A stretch of DNA of 64,000 nt from Bradyrhizobium sp. BRP22 (lineage in GTDB: Bacteria > Pseudomonadota > Alphaproteobacteria > Rhizobiales > Xanthobacteraceae): the NCBI RefSeq assembly GCF_020194175.1, contig NZ_JADYVX010000007.1:124001-188000 (forward strand), read 5' to 3'. Under the pieces are notes generated by a model. The model had not been told where the DNA came from, made no database searches, and saw nothing but the letters and a program-made list of their open reading frames with translations. Both the position numbers and the translations under genes were made by a program. Shown here piece after piece: positions 36,381-44,612 of the stretch; position 1 is the first letter of the stretch; each line of letters opens with the position of its first letter.

Positions 36381-37789
36381 TAAGCGTTCTCCATATCGGG
36401 TTGGTTGCTGATGTTGGTGGCACTCGCCGACAGATCATCGGCGTAGGGATCGGCTTCGATCTCAGCATCGACGTCGGCGACGTCGCGGCCGTTCTCGGCG
36501 ATGATTTCTTCGCGCGACTTGACCTTCGCGGCCAAGTTCAGGGTGTCGGCTTTCGCTTTCTTCAACTCGTCGATCGCGGGCCATCCTGGGAACAGGAACT
36601 GCGCCGTGTAACGCTCGGGGTTGCTCTCACAGTCGGGCGCACGCATGCGGCCGGACAAAACCTCCAACAGCACGATGCGATCCCAAATCGGATTGAGCAG
36701 TTGCGCGACGAGATGGTTCTGCTGGATCGCCTTCACCCGGCGCCGAAAGCTCGACATGCCGAGCTGCCCGGCGCTGTAGTTGATCGCGCCATAGTCGCCC
36801 GTTGCCATGAAGGGAGGAACGCCAGCGCCCGCGCAAATCTGCCGGGCGATGTAGGACATCACTTCGGCGACGGTGGACATCTCGGAAATCGGCGGGAAGC
36901 TCGCTTCCGTGCCGGGCGGCAGGCGCATCACGGCGCCGGGTTCAAGAAACAGCGCATTCGGATTGGTGGTCTCGTCGAACGGCAGCGCGCCCTCGATATC
37001 ACGCAGCAGCATCGTCACCAGGGCGGTGGTTTTCAGCTTCACGATCGAAGCGTCGACCGCTTCGTCGAGCTGCAGAGCCAATCCCGCGATCGGCAACAGC
37101 GGCGAGATGCCGCGCGGCACACCAGGGAAGCGCGGTTCGAACACGTGACAGACATCGAGCGCAGACACGCGCACGGCAGGCGCGACGCTCGCAAATGGCG
37201 CATCGGGCGGCGTGCGGAACACCCAAAATGCAACGCGGCGACCATCAGCATCGAACTCGACACCGGCAACGATGTTCGGCAGATCGCCCGTCATGCCGAG
37301 CGACGGCACGGTCCGGCTGGAGTCAACTTGATCGGCCGTGAGCAGGCGCAGTTGCAAGCGCATCGTGTTGGGATCGACGACCATCTGCGTGAAGCTCTCG
37401 CCGTCGACATAGAAGCCGCGCGCGACACGCGAGAGATAGCCGCCGAGCGACATCGTGCCCTCGATGTCGCACTTGGCATAGAAGGCGTTCCAGGCGGCTT
37501 GCAGTTGCGCGGCGATCCCCGGGTCGGGATGCGCCGGGCGCACGCTCGGACCATCGCCGACGATCGCCGTCACGCTATTCTGAATGATGCTGGCGACCAG
37601 TGCATTGTTCTCGGATTGATGCGCGATCTTGCGTGACGCCAGCCGACTGGCGGCGAGCTGCTGGCTGATCGGCGCGTGCAGGGCATAGGACGACGGCCAT
37701 TTGCCGCTGCCGGACGTAATGTCGTAGCCGGAAAATGCTCGGGTGAAGGCGCGGAAGGCGTTTTTGGTACGGGTGAGAATGCCCACCAT
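36380..37789 (-). CDS. Phage portal protein (lambda gpB family)
   Basis: A 469-aa portal subunit. A ring of 12 would sit at the capsid vertex as the DNA gate. Family features are the N-terminal SSYALHAPISQQLAASRLASRKIAHQSENNALVASIIQNSVTAIVGDG region (read in two parts), GFYVDGESFTQMV, DVCHVFEPRFPGVPRGISPLLP and AGAGVPPFMATGDYGAINYSAGQLGMSSFRR. The start is the ATG that overlaps the upstream stop (TGATG); an open frame extends further but is the upstream gene's other frame. It lies upstream of the capsid fusion as in lambdoid head operons. Confidence 0.9.
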   Translation of the reverse strand: MVGILTRTKNAFRAFTRAFSGYDITSGSGKWPSSYALHAPISQQLAASRLASRKIAHQSENNALVASIIQNSVTAIVGDGPSVRPAHPDPGIAAQLQAAWNAFYAKCDIEGTMSLGGYLSRVARGFYVDGESFTQMVVDPNTMRLQLRLLTADQVDSSRTVPSLGMTGDLPNIVAGVEFDADGRRVAFWVFRTPPDAPFASVAPAVRVSALDVCHVFEPRFPGVPRGISPLLPIAGLALQLDEAVDASIVKLKTTALVTMLLRDIEGALPFDETTNPNALFLEPGAVMRLPPGTEASFPPISEMSTVAEVMSYIARQICAGAGVPPFMATGDYGAINYSAGQLGMSSFRRRVKAIQQNHLVAQLLNPIWDRIVLLEVLSGRMRAPDCESNPERYTAQFLFPGWPAIDELKKAKADTLNLAAKVKSREEIIAENGRDVADVDAEIEADPYADDLSASATNISNQPDMENA

Positions 37790-38436
37790 CACGACACCGC
37801 GACGATGGGCGACGCCTCGCGCTCGCGCATCGCCTGCCACTGCTCGATGACCGGCGACGTGCGCGGCGCAATGACAGCGGCGAGCAGATCGGCGCCCGCA
37901 TCCAACTCTTCCGGCGTCGGCCAAATGCGCGCCGGAAATTCAACCTGGTGCTGCTCGGCGCGACGCCGCACGGTGGCATAGGCTTGATGCAGCGGCACGC
38001 AGTAGAAAGCCACCTTCGGCGGCTCGGTGCCGCTGCCGGTGGCGAAGTGATCGGCGACGACGTTGATGGCTTCGGCAACAGTTGCCGCCGTCAACACGAC
38101 CCAGCGTCGGCTATCGTGCGCGAGCGCGAGATGGACTTGCTCTCCGTCATCGAGCGCGTTGAAGCGACTGATGATCTCAAGCTGAATGTCGCGCATCACA
38201 CGATCGACGACACCACGCGCGGCGCCGGTCTCGACCAGCATGTCGAGCGCGGCGAGGATCACGGCGTCAGCCGCGAGCAGGATTTGATCGCGCCAGAGAC
38301 CGTCACCTTTCTGGTCGGAGCTTGGCACGATCAGCGGCTGCAGATGACCGCGCTTCTTCATGGCCTTTCGAACGTACTCGGTGCGGCCGATCAGTTTGTC
38401 GAACACGTGCGCCGGAAGTGGCGTCAGGCAAAACAT
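37789..38436 (-). CDS. Hypothetical element protein upstream of portal (215 aa)
   Basis: First gene of the leftward head operon, coupled to the portal gene by a TGATG overlap. AGGA lies 10 nt before the ATG. The sequence (MFCLTPLPAHVFDKLIGRTE at the start) is soluble and mostly helical, with a middle part QVHLALAHDSRRWVVLTAAT. It does not resemble a terminase subunit: no Walker motif or nuclease acidic cluster is visible. By position it could be a small scaffold, packaging adaptor or helper-interference protein, but I do not recognise it. Confidence 0.65.
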   Translation of the reverse strand: MFCLTPLPAHVFDKLIGRTEYVRKAMKKRGHLQPLIVPSSDQKGDGLWRDQILLAADAVILAALDMLVETGAARGVVDRVMRDIQLEIISRFNALDDGEQVHLALAHDSRRWVVLTAATVAEAINVVADHFATGSGTEPPKVAFYCVPLHQAYATVRRRAEQHQVEFPARIWPTPEELDAGADLLAAVIAPRTSPVIEQWQAMREREASPIVAVS

Positions 38437-38512
38437 GGTCGAGAGTTCCTTAGTGCAATGCGTCGGCTGGTGACGCCGTTGTCTCTTGACGGAGATACAG
38501 AACTCCGACTAC

Positions 38513-38525
38513 ACGTGCAACACGT
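38513..38525. promoter_or_regulatory. Palindromic operator candidate in the divergent promoter region
   Basis: ACGTG-caa-CACGT, a perfect 5-3-5 palindrome in the 169-bp gap between the leftward head operon and the rightward replication genes. Its position suits a switch controlling both directions. No regulator gene is adjacent. Confidence 0.3.
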
Positions 38526-38605
38526 AAGCCATTGAAATAACTGGTGATTTTCGGACGGTGGCGATTGGTTGCGACGGCCAGCGGACGGTTTTGGAAGTCG
38601 ACGGA

Positions 38606-39082
38606 ATGGCAAAAAAAATCCCGCCCCCTTGGTCGGCACAACCGGGGAGCGGGCTGGATGATGAGGAAAAAATGGATCACGAAATTCTACATGATTTCGC
38701 GCCGCAGTGTCGAGAGCACGAAGGTGACAGTGCGGAGCCGCGATATCGGTTTCCGCATTTTGGCGCGAATGGCTTCTATCCGGGTCGCGGCAGGGCGCCG
38801 AGCCCGCTGCAGCCTGAGCAGATCGCGACGGCGATGGCGTTCCTGCAGATGTTCCGGCCGACCAAACACGGCACGCTTTCCAGTTACTTCTTGAAGCACG
38901 CTGCGGAGAATTGGGGCGGCAAGATCGGGCTGTGCTCCTACGTTTCCAATGGAGCGCTGATCCTGGCGGCGCTGATGCTCGGTCTTGTGGTCGAGCCGCA
39001 TCGACCTGACTGGCTGTTGAGTCCGAACGCCGACATTGGCATCAGCAGGCGCGATTTCCGTCGCATCACGGGGTCGTATTGA
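38606..39082 (+). CDS. Hypothetical element protein preceding the primase-like gene (158 aa)
   Basis: Starts MAKKIPPPWSAQPGSG with GGAAG upstream; an earlier in-frame start exists but lacks an SD. The N-terminal third is charged and probably disordered. The rest (PLQPEQIATAMAFLQMFRPTKHG; YVSNGALILAALMLGLVVEPHRPDWL) is compact. Its stop overlaps the ATG of the next gene (TGATG), so it belongs to the replication module. Small proteins in this position in related elements are uncharacterised as far as I know. No function assigned. Confidence 0.65.
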   Translation: MAKKIPPPWSAQPGSGLDDEEKMDHEILHDFAPQCREHEGDSAEPRYRFPHFGANGFYPGRGRAPSPLQPEQIATAMAFLQMFRPTKHGTLSSYFLKHAAENWGGKIGLCSYVSNGALILAALMLGLVVEPHRPDWLLSPNADIGISRRDFRRITGSY

Positions 39083-40494
39083 TGAACGCGATCGGATCAC
39101 TCGACGGCCTCGCCGACCCGACGATGCGCCCGACCGGCAATCGGCAGCTCGACACGATGAACGAGCGGTTCTTCGTCGTCCGGGAGGGCGGCAAGGCATA
39201 CGTCGGCATGTTTGAACACGAGCGCGGGCGCGCGCTGCTGATCCTGATGGGCTTTGCCGATTTCAGGAATTTGCACATGCACCAGAAGGTGAAGGTCAAG
39301 GGCCAAAGCGTGCCGCTCGGCAAGTGGTGGCTGGAGCATCCGAAGCGGCGCCAGTATGAGGGCCTGATCTTCCAGCCCGGCAACCACGCGCGGGTGATCA
39401 ACGGCAAGCTGAATTTGTGGCGCGGCTGGGCTTTCGAGCCGAAGCCGGGCGACTGGAGCAAGTTGCGCGAGCACATCCGGCAGGTGCTGTGCTCCAGCAA
39501 GCAGGAGCTGTTCGACTACGTCATGAACTGGCTGGCCTGGAGTGTTCAGCATCCCGACGAGCGCGCCGAGGTCGTGCTGGTGATGAGAGGCAGGAAAGGC
39601 ACCGGCAAGGGCACGCTCGGCAACGCCATACGCAAGCTGTTTGGCCAGCATGCGCTGCAGATTTCCAGCTCGCAGCATCTGGTCGGGCGCTTCAACGGTC
39701 ACCTGCGCGACTGCGTCTTTCTGTTTGCCGATGAGGCGTTCTGGCCGGGCGACAAGGCGGGCGAAGGCACACTAAAGCGGATCGTCACCGAACCGACGAT
39801 CATCATCGAGGGCAAATATCGCGACGCCGTCGAGGTGCCGAACCTGTTGCACATCATGATGGCATCGAATGAGGACTGGATTGTCCCGGCAGGCGAGCAC
39901 GAGCGCCGCTATGTGGTGTTTGAGGTCAACGACCTACATCTGCAGGACATCCCATGGTTTAAGGCAATCAACGATCAGTTGGAGAACGGCGGCTACGGGG
40001 CAATGCTGCACGATCTCTTGCATCGTGACATCAGCGGCTTTCATCCCCGGCAGCTTCCAAAGTGCAACGATCTCACCAGCCAGCAAGCGATGTCGCTGTC
40101 ACCGCTGGACAGTTGGTGGGTCGAGTTAATAGAGAACGGCACGCTCGCGGGCTGTGACCCCGCAGCGCCGTACATGGCGCGGTCGGGAGACTACCCCGAA
40201 GTTATCAAGAACGACTGGGGTAGCGTCGTGCGCATCGACAAACATCCTGGTCTCTATACGGCGGCGCGAACCATCGAGCCGCGCCTGCGCAATGTGAGTG
40301 AGCACAAGCTCGGTGAGCACCTGAAGAAGCAGGGCTGCACGAATGACATGAAGGTGTTGCGACGGCGGGGCTGGATGTTTCCCACACTGGAAGAGTGCCG
40401 CAAGAAATGGGAGCAGCGCTTTCCCGGTTGGAAGTGGCGCCATCCTCATCTTGCCGCCTGGGAGGCGAACGATCTCGATGACGTGCCATTCTGA
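39082..40494 (+). CDS. Primase/helicase-like SF3 ATPase (DUF5906-type)
   Basis: A 470-aa element replication protein. It has Walker A MRGRKGTGKGT (about residues 168-178), Walker B VFLFADEAFW (about 210) and the downstream sensor-like segment LLHIMMASNEDWIVPAGEHERRYVVFEV. This is the pattern of the P4-type/DUF5906 primase-helicase C-terminal domain. It lacks an evident N-terminal primase active site, so it may act only as an initiator helicase, as in D5-like proteins. It is coupled to the 158-aa protein upstream. A 264-bp gap follows before a 65-aa ORF. Confidence 0.8.
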   Translation: MNAIGSLDGLADPTMRPTGNRQLDTMNERFFVVREGGKAYVGMFEHERGRALLILMGFADFRNLHMHQKVKVKGQSVPLGKWWLEHPKRRQYEGLIFQPGNHARVINGKLNLWRGWAFEPKPGDWSKLREHIRQVLCSSKQELFDYVMNWLAWSVQHPDERAEVVLVMRGRKGTGKGTLGNAIRKLFGQHALQISSSQHLVGRFNGHLRDCVFLFADEAFWPGDKAGEGTLKRIVTEPTIIIEGKYRDAVEVPNLLHIMMASNEDWIVPAGEHERRYVVFEVNDLHLQDIPWFKAINDQLENGGYGAMLHDLLHRDISGFHPRQLPKCNDLTSQQAMSLSPLDSWWVELIENGTLAGCDPAAPYMARSGDYPEVIKNDWGSVVRIDKHPGLYTAARTIEPRLRNVSEHKLGEHLKKQGCTNDMKVLRRRGWMFPTLEECRKKWEQRFPGWKWRHPHLAAWEANDLDDVPF

Positions 40495-40757
40495 TGTGCC
40501 GGTTCTCGCCAAAACCGGAACAGTTGTTCGGCAGCGTCATCAGCCGCTTGCCCGCCCGTTCCGCTTGCGCCGCTTCACAGGCGCACACAGCGGCGCCGTC
40601 ATTGTCGCAAATTCTTTTCTTCTCCAAAGCGGAACAAGTGGAACATGGAGCAAGTAAGTGGCGAAAGCGCTTTCGCGACCAAGAGATGGCGGTATGCCGC
40701 TTGCCAGTAGGGAAGCGGGCCGCGAGCGGCACAAGCGGAACGGATGATGGGATCGAC

Positions 40758-40955
40758 ATGAACCACGCCAACCAGACCCTGACCGGCATCGTCGCCACCG
40801 TAAACATGATCAGGCGGTTCGCCATCGAGGTCGCGCGCGACTTCGATGACGACCACCTTGCCGTCGTCGAGCAGGCGTTGCGCTCGGCTGCCGACGCCGT
40901 CGCAAGGGAGCGCGCGATCGAGCGCTGCCTGATCGATGATTGGGCGGGGAAATAA
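40758..40955 (+). CDS. Small hypothetical element protein (65 aa)
   Basis: Starts MNHANQTLTGIVATVNMIRRF and ends IERCLIDDWAGK. A longer open frame to 40494 lacks typical composition. A weak GGGA lies upstream of this ATG. The product is a mostly helical acidic protein (ARDFDDDHLAVVEQALRSAADAV). It is on the replication-gene strand and likely in the same transcript. Function unknown. Confidence 0.5.
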   Translation: MNHANQTLTGIVATVNMIRRFAIEVARDFDDDHLAVVEQALRSAADAVARERAIERCLIDDWAGK

Positions 40956-41266
40956 GAATGCTTTGGCGCTTACAACAACCTCGACGGGTCCTGTGCCAGA
41001 GCCACCCGGGGCGGGTCGCGCCCGCGCGCCCGCCATGGCTAGGCGCAAAAGTTCCAAGGGCTACAACAACAAAATTTCAATTTCGATGGGTCAGACGAAA
41101 TATAAACCTCAACCCCCTAGGAAATCTTCGCACTAGCTACCCAGTGGGCGCGGGCGCGACCCTCGCCCTGGTCTATGGACAGGACCCGCGAGCCAATCAT
41201 GCGATCGATAATTCGACCGGATACCTGCGCCTCGCTTGCCGCGTACCGTGCAGGTGGAATTTTCGA
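40956..41266. other. Gap between convergent replication genes and cargo block
   Basis: About 311 bp with no credible gene. It begins with GC-rich repeats of CGCCCG and becomes AT-rich after about 41060, marking the composition change into the cargo region. It may hold terminators for both convergent units, but no clear stem with T-run was found. Confidence 0.4.
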
Positions 41267-42058
41267 CTAGGTCCGCTCGCTCAAAATCCGAGCGGTCTCC
41301 GCTTCAATACTGTTGATGATGCCATCCGCTATGCGGGTCATTTCGTTTAGAACGGGAACGACCGGATGACGCGCTACAATAGGAACCTCTCCGAACGCTA
41401 TATATGCGGGGAAGGTAATGTCCGCGAAGTAACTTCCTCCTGGCTCTAAGACGGCGAGCGTGATTTCGTTCGTGCTCGGGTCGAACCGGGGCGGGAAACT
41501 AAGCTCCCTAACCAATCTGAATTGGATGTGGTTTGCGAAGACATCCCCGGTGAGATTTATGCCTACCTTGTACGTCTCCTTGTGCTTGTTAGGGTTTGAT
41601 ATGGCCGAGAGGGCATAGAGCAGATCGTTTCCTCCTGGATAGTCCTTGCTTCTGGGGTATCCCTCGAAGCCTTTGAGCAGTGGGTGAAGCTCGGCCGGAA
41701 TGTTCTTGCAGCTCCCTCTCGGGCGGAACATGTCTTCAAAATTCGCTTTTGTCCCGGCGAGGGGGAAGTAAATCTTCGCGCTCTCCTTGGCTCCGAGTTC
41801 GATGGATGCTCGCCACGCCGCCTGATCCAAGGCGCTGCGGAGCGCGTTGACGATATTGGCGGCTCGTGTGCTGAGGGTTTCGGGCGCTGGCGAGAGCTTG
41901 ATGCCGATCACCTTTGCGCCGGGTTGTCTCTCCACGTCTTCGAAAAACCGATATGCGCTCTCTCTATTGAACACCGCTCGCTCTCGGGCTGCGAAGTCCG
42001 AAAGGTCCTCCCGAGCCTGTGTGATCCATAGCTTTGAGCTGATAAACGGACCGGTCAT
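41267..42058 (-). CDS. Hypothetical cargo protein (263 aa)
   Basis: Last gene of the leftward cargo set. I start it at MTGPFISSKLWITQ, with GGAG 9 nt upstream. Readable features are PETLSTRAANIVNALRSALDQAAWRASIE, a predicted helix, and SAISNPNKHKETYKVG, which resembles the Asn/His-rich end of HEPN-like or RNase-type helices. The rest looks like beta strands (FRLVRELSFPPRFDP). I recall similar uncharacterised proteins scattered in bacterial genomes. Function is not assignable. Lower GC than core genes. Confidence 0.6.
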   Translation of the reverse strand: MTGPFISSKLWITQAREDLSDFAARERAVFNRESAYRFFEDVERQPGAKVIGIKLSPAPETLSTRAANIVNALRSALDQAAWRASIELGAKESAKIYFPLAGTKANFEDMFRPRGSCKNIPAELHPLLKGFEGYPRSKDYPGGNDLLYALSAISNPNKHKETYKVGINLTGDVFANHIQFRLVRELSFPPRFDPSTNEITLAVLEPGGSYFADITFPAYIAFGEVPIVARHPVVPVLNEMTRIADGIINSIEAETARILSERT

Positions 42059-42122
42059 TTTCCGATCTCCGCGACGTGCAGTCTGCGGGCCAGTCGTCGC
42101 AGCCCGGGTTCTTTCCTGAAAT

Positions 42123-42620
42123 TCATCGGCGCCTTCGTCGCTCAATCTGTCGCTGCAGGGCAAACAGTTCGGCTTCCAGGTCTTCGAAACTGGTCACCGT
42201 CCGTTGAATGTCTTCTTCTGTGAAATCGCGGTGCAGTTCCTCGTTGGGCCGCGCGGTTGTGGCCCGAACGGTGATCGTTTCGGTATCGACGTCGAATGCC
42301 CACCAGTGGCCGTGCGCGAGCATGTTCCGCACGTCGGAAGGTGGGATCGCGCCGCGCAAACAAGCGACGATGTCTGAACCTTCAGGAATGCCATCAACGT
42401 GCTTGCTCTGATGCTCTTTAATGAGCTTCTTCATCGCCTTCGGCCTAGCTCTTGCAGACAGGCGATTTTCCGGCTGTTCGCCGAACGTGGGGTCAAACGT
42501 GATAACACCCATCAGGTCCGAAACTCGCCTTTCAAATTCTCCATGGGCAAACATTAAGCGCACAAATGCTCGGGTGAACGGCTGGAGGGCTGGCGCATCT
42601 GCATCGGGGAAGTAGTGCAT
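42123..42620 (-). CDS. HEPN-like hypothetical cargo protein (165 aa)
   Basis: A small mostly helical protein with the sequence DVRNMLAHGHWWAFDV. Arg98-x4-His103 fits the RX4-6H motif of HEPN nucleases, which act as RNases in toxin-antitoxin and abortive-infection systems. The motif sits after a helix, as in the fold, but the match is short and could be chance. The gene lies between the RelA/SpoT gene (109 bp upstream) and the 263-aa unknown (64 bp downstream), all on the minus strand. Function as toxin is inference. Confidence 0.55.
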   Translation of the reverse strand: MHYFPDADAPALQPFTRAFVRLMFAHGEFERRVSDLMGVITFDPTFGEQPENRLSARARPKAMKKLIKEHQSKHVDGIPEGSDIVACLRGAIPPSDVRNMLAHGHWWAFDVDTETITVRATTARPNEELHRDFTEEDIQRTVTSFEDLEAELFALQRQIERRRRR

Positions 42621-42729
42621 TTGGGGAACCGAGTTTGATCACAATCGCGGCGGTTTGTTTGTCGTAAGTCGGACAAGAAAAACTCGACAACAATGACAAC
42701 TGGGGAGCGTAGGGTGAGTCAGGCTCGTT

Positions 42730-43752
42730 TCATGCGGATAATCCATCCCTGCCGCTCCTCATCAACCGCAGGAAGTCACCCACGTCGCGGAAATAGTTGC
42801 GAAAAGCCGATGTCATCTCGGCAACGCTATCCGCACCAACCAGGACGATGTCGTCCTCCGGGAATTGCTTTTCTAACTCTAACAGTGCGGTGGACGCCTC
42901 TAGCTCAAGGTCGAACGGGTGCATTTTCAGACCTTCAGCTTTGGTAGACTGTAAGATGACGTGCTTCGACTTCGCCTGATCGTCAATCCATTTGAACGCT
43001 GCGAGATTTAGCAGCATGTCCATGACACCAATTTGCGCATCGAGTGCATCAAGCTCCTCGACTAGCTGCCGGTCGGATAGATCGGGGAGGCACGATTTAC
43101 GCTCTTCATGCACGCGGGCGAGGATTTCGCTTGCGAGGCAGAACAGTCTAATGTGGCGTCGATCGCCGCGATCAAACTTAGGTTCGTTCTCGGTCAACTG
43201 CGTAACGACCTCGACCGCAGTTGCCCAGGCATGTTGCAATTGAGTACGGTATTGCAGCTCAATCAGCAAACCATTGCATATTGGCGACCTCTTGCGGCGA
43301 GCGCGATACTCATAGACATCGTGGATGCCGCGATAGCCTCGCTCGGTGGGCGAAGTTATATAGTCGTACTTGGCGGGATCGTTCTTACGGATGTGATTGA
43401 ATTTTGCTCGGTGCAATTCGTCGCGAAAGCTCGTCAGTGCAACGATGCTCGGAAAAATCATCCGGCAGCCTGCTACATCGTCCATTCGCGCCAATTGCAT
43501 GCGCGGGTAGCGGGACAATTTGTCGATAATAGTCGATCGTCGCTTTAGACGCTGCGCGACCTCAATCTCTTTGCCGCGAGCACGCTGGCGAAGCAGCGAT
43601 TGGAACGAATTGATTACATCCTTGTGCGCGAGCCGCCACAGCTCAAGTGAGCGGATTTGCGTGCCCGACAACGTTCTCGCCCTGAGAGCTTCCCCCGCGC
43701 GGTTAATCGCCTCTCGAGACCCCCAAGGGCGTGCTGTGCTCAGCTTGATCAT
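42730..43752 (-). CDS. RelA/SpoT synthetase-domain protein (possible ToxSAS/CapRel-like)
   Basis: A 340-aa protein with a (p)ppGpp-synthetase-type nucleotidyltransferase domain (about residues 30-200). Visible conserved elements are KRRSTIIDKLSRYP, ARMDDVAGCRMIF (acidic metal site), ERGYRGIHDVYEYR and IELQYRTQLQHAWATAVE (catalytic glutamate 165). No HD hydrolase or TGS/ACT domain is present, so it is not a housekeeping Rel. A 140-residue helical C-terminal extension could regulate it, as the antitoxin-like part does in CapRel. Members of this class make alarmones or pyrophosphorylate tRNA. Confidence 0.8.
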   Translation of the reverse strand: MIKLSTARPWGSREAINRAGEALRARTLSGTQIRSLELWRLAHKDVINSFQSLLRQRARGKEIEVAQRLKRRSTIIDKLSRYPRMQLARMDDVAGCRMIFPSIVALTSFRDELHRAKFNHIRKNDPAKYDYITSPTERGYRGIHDVYEYRARRKRSPICNGLLIELQYRTQLQHAWATAVEVVTQLTENEPKFDRGDRRHIRLFCLASEILARVHEERKSCLPDLSDRQLVEELDALDAQIGVMDMLLNLAAFKWIDDQAKSKHVILQSTKAEGLKMHPFDLELEASTALLELEKQFPEDDIVLVGADSVAEMTSAFRNYFRDVGDFLRLMRSGRDGLSA

Positions 43753-43774
43753 AGTCGAAGTGCAGAAGCCCTAG

Positions 43775-44128
43775 TTAACGCCTACAGGGCCACGCACGTG
43801 CTAACGCTTCCCGCGCCAACTTGCTGAAAGTTTCATGCAACCGCGAGGGCCGGCCATCAATGTACTGGACGACGACGCGCACGGCCTGGGAAAGGTTTGC
43901 TCCATCTGGCGGGCACACGTCTGGATCGGTTTCTGAAATGGCTATGAGAGCGCCGTTGCAGACGCCCTTGTCGAAGGCATCGGTTCGTGCGGGGATCGCG
44001 CTCGGTTGTAGCACTAGGCGACATCCAGGCATGATGTTGTTCGCCGTGGTTTCAAGTGGCTCCGCGTAGGCAATCGCGTAAACGCTCAAGCTGACCGAGA
44101 GCACCGTAAACCGCGCCAAAGTAAGCAT
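43775..44128 (-). CDS. Rap1a/Tai-like secreted protein (immunity-protein family)
   Basis: A 117-aa exported protein: signal peptide MLTLARFTVLSVSLSVYAIAYA, then a cysteine-rich mature part (MPGCRL; GVCNGALIAISETD; DVCPPDGANLSQAVRVVVQYID; LAREALARAWPC). The GxCxG...CxP...wPC pattern matches Rap1a/Tai-type proteins, which bind and block type VI amidase effectors in the periplasm. Family members are also found outside T6SS loci. The start is set by a promoter ending about 25 nt upstream. It lies 22 bp before the RelA/SpoT gene and is probably co-transcribed with it. Confidence 0.7.
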   Translation of the reverse strand: MLTLARFTVLSVSLSVYAIAYAEPLETTANNIMPGCRLVLQPSAIPARTDAFDKGVCNGALIAISETDPDVCPPDGANLSQAVRVVVQYIDGRPSRLHETFSKLAREALARAWPCRR

Positions 44129-44152
44129 GCCTTCCCCCATCCCCGCGATTAA

Positions 44153-44182
44153 ATCATTGCGCGTGGCTACGGCTTTCGTCAA
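44153..44182 (-). promoter_or_regulatory. Putative promoter of the cargo operon
   Basis: On the minus strand TTGACG (44182-44177), 18-nt spacer, AATGAT (44158-44153). It predicts a leader of about 18 nt before the Rap1a/Tai-like ATG, containing GGGGGAAGG. This supports the start chosen for that gene. Confidence 0.45.
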
Positions 44183-44248
44183 CCTTTTGGATAGGCCATT
44201 GGATAACCATTGACGAACGGCGCGAGAGGTCGTGCTGGCTTATCATAA

Positions 44249-44279
44249 CAAGAAACCCCGGCATCTCTGTCGGGGCTTC
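44249..44279 (-). terminator. Leftward rho-independent terminator
   Basis: Minus strand CCCCG-acagagatgc-CGGGG followed by TTTCTTGTT. It lies between attR and the cargo promoter, where it would block transcription entering from the host chromosome. Confidence 0.5.
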
Positions 44280-44521
44280 GGAACGAGTTTCATGATCTCA
44301 GGGCAGAACTGAACCAATCCCCTCGATTACAGGACTCCTATGTTCGCCACAGCACGTTACGTCTCTGTCGGTGCCTGCCACCCGACTAGCCGGGAGACTG
44401 TGGTTATCCCCACCGGGATTGGGGGGTATTTTCCAGCACGCTCAAAATGTGGGTCAAAACGACCTCCATCGTTGCGGCAGTTCCAATATAGGAACAATTG
44501 ACACGTCAACAAGCGATGAAA

Positions 44522-44546
44522 TGACAGTATCGAATGACAGTATCGA
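44522..44546 (+). repeat. Right TGACAGTATCGA repeats (probable integrase arm sites)
   Basis: Two exact direct copies, 44522-44533 and 44535-44546, about 70 bp inside attR. The same 12-mer occurs twice exactly and once as a one-base variant inside attL. All five copies have the same orientation. Confidence 0.7.
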
Positions 44547-44612
44547 AGCCATTTTAGCAGGCGGGGCTCCAGGAAAGGCCTGGAAAGTAAGACATTTATC
44601 AATTAGCTTGAC

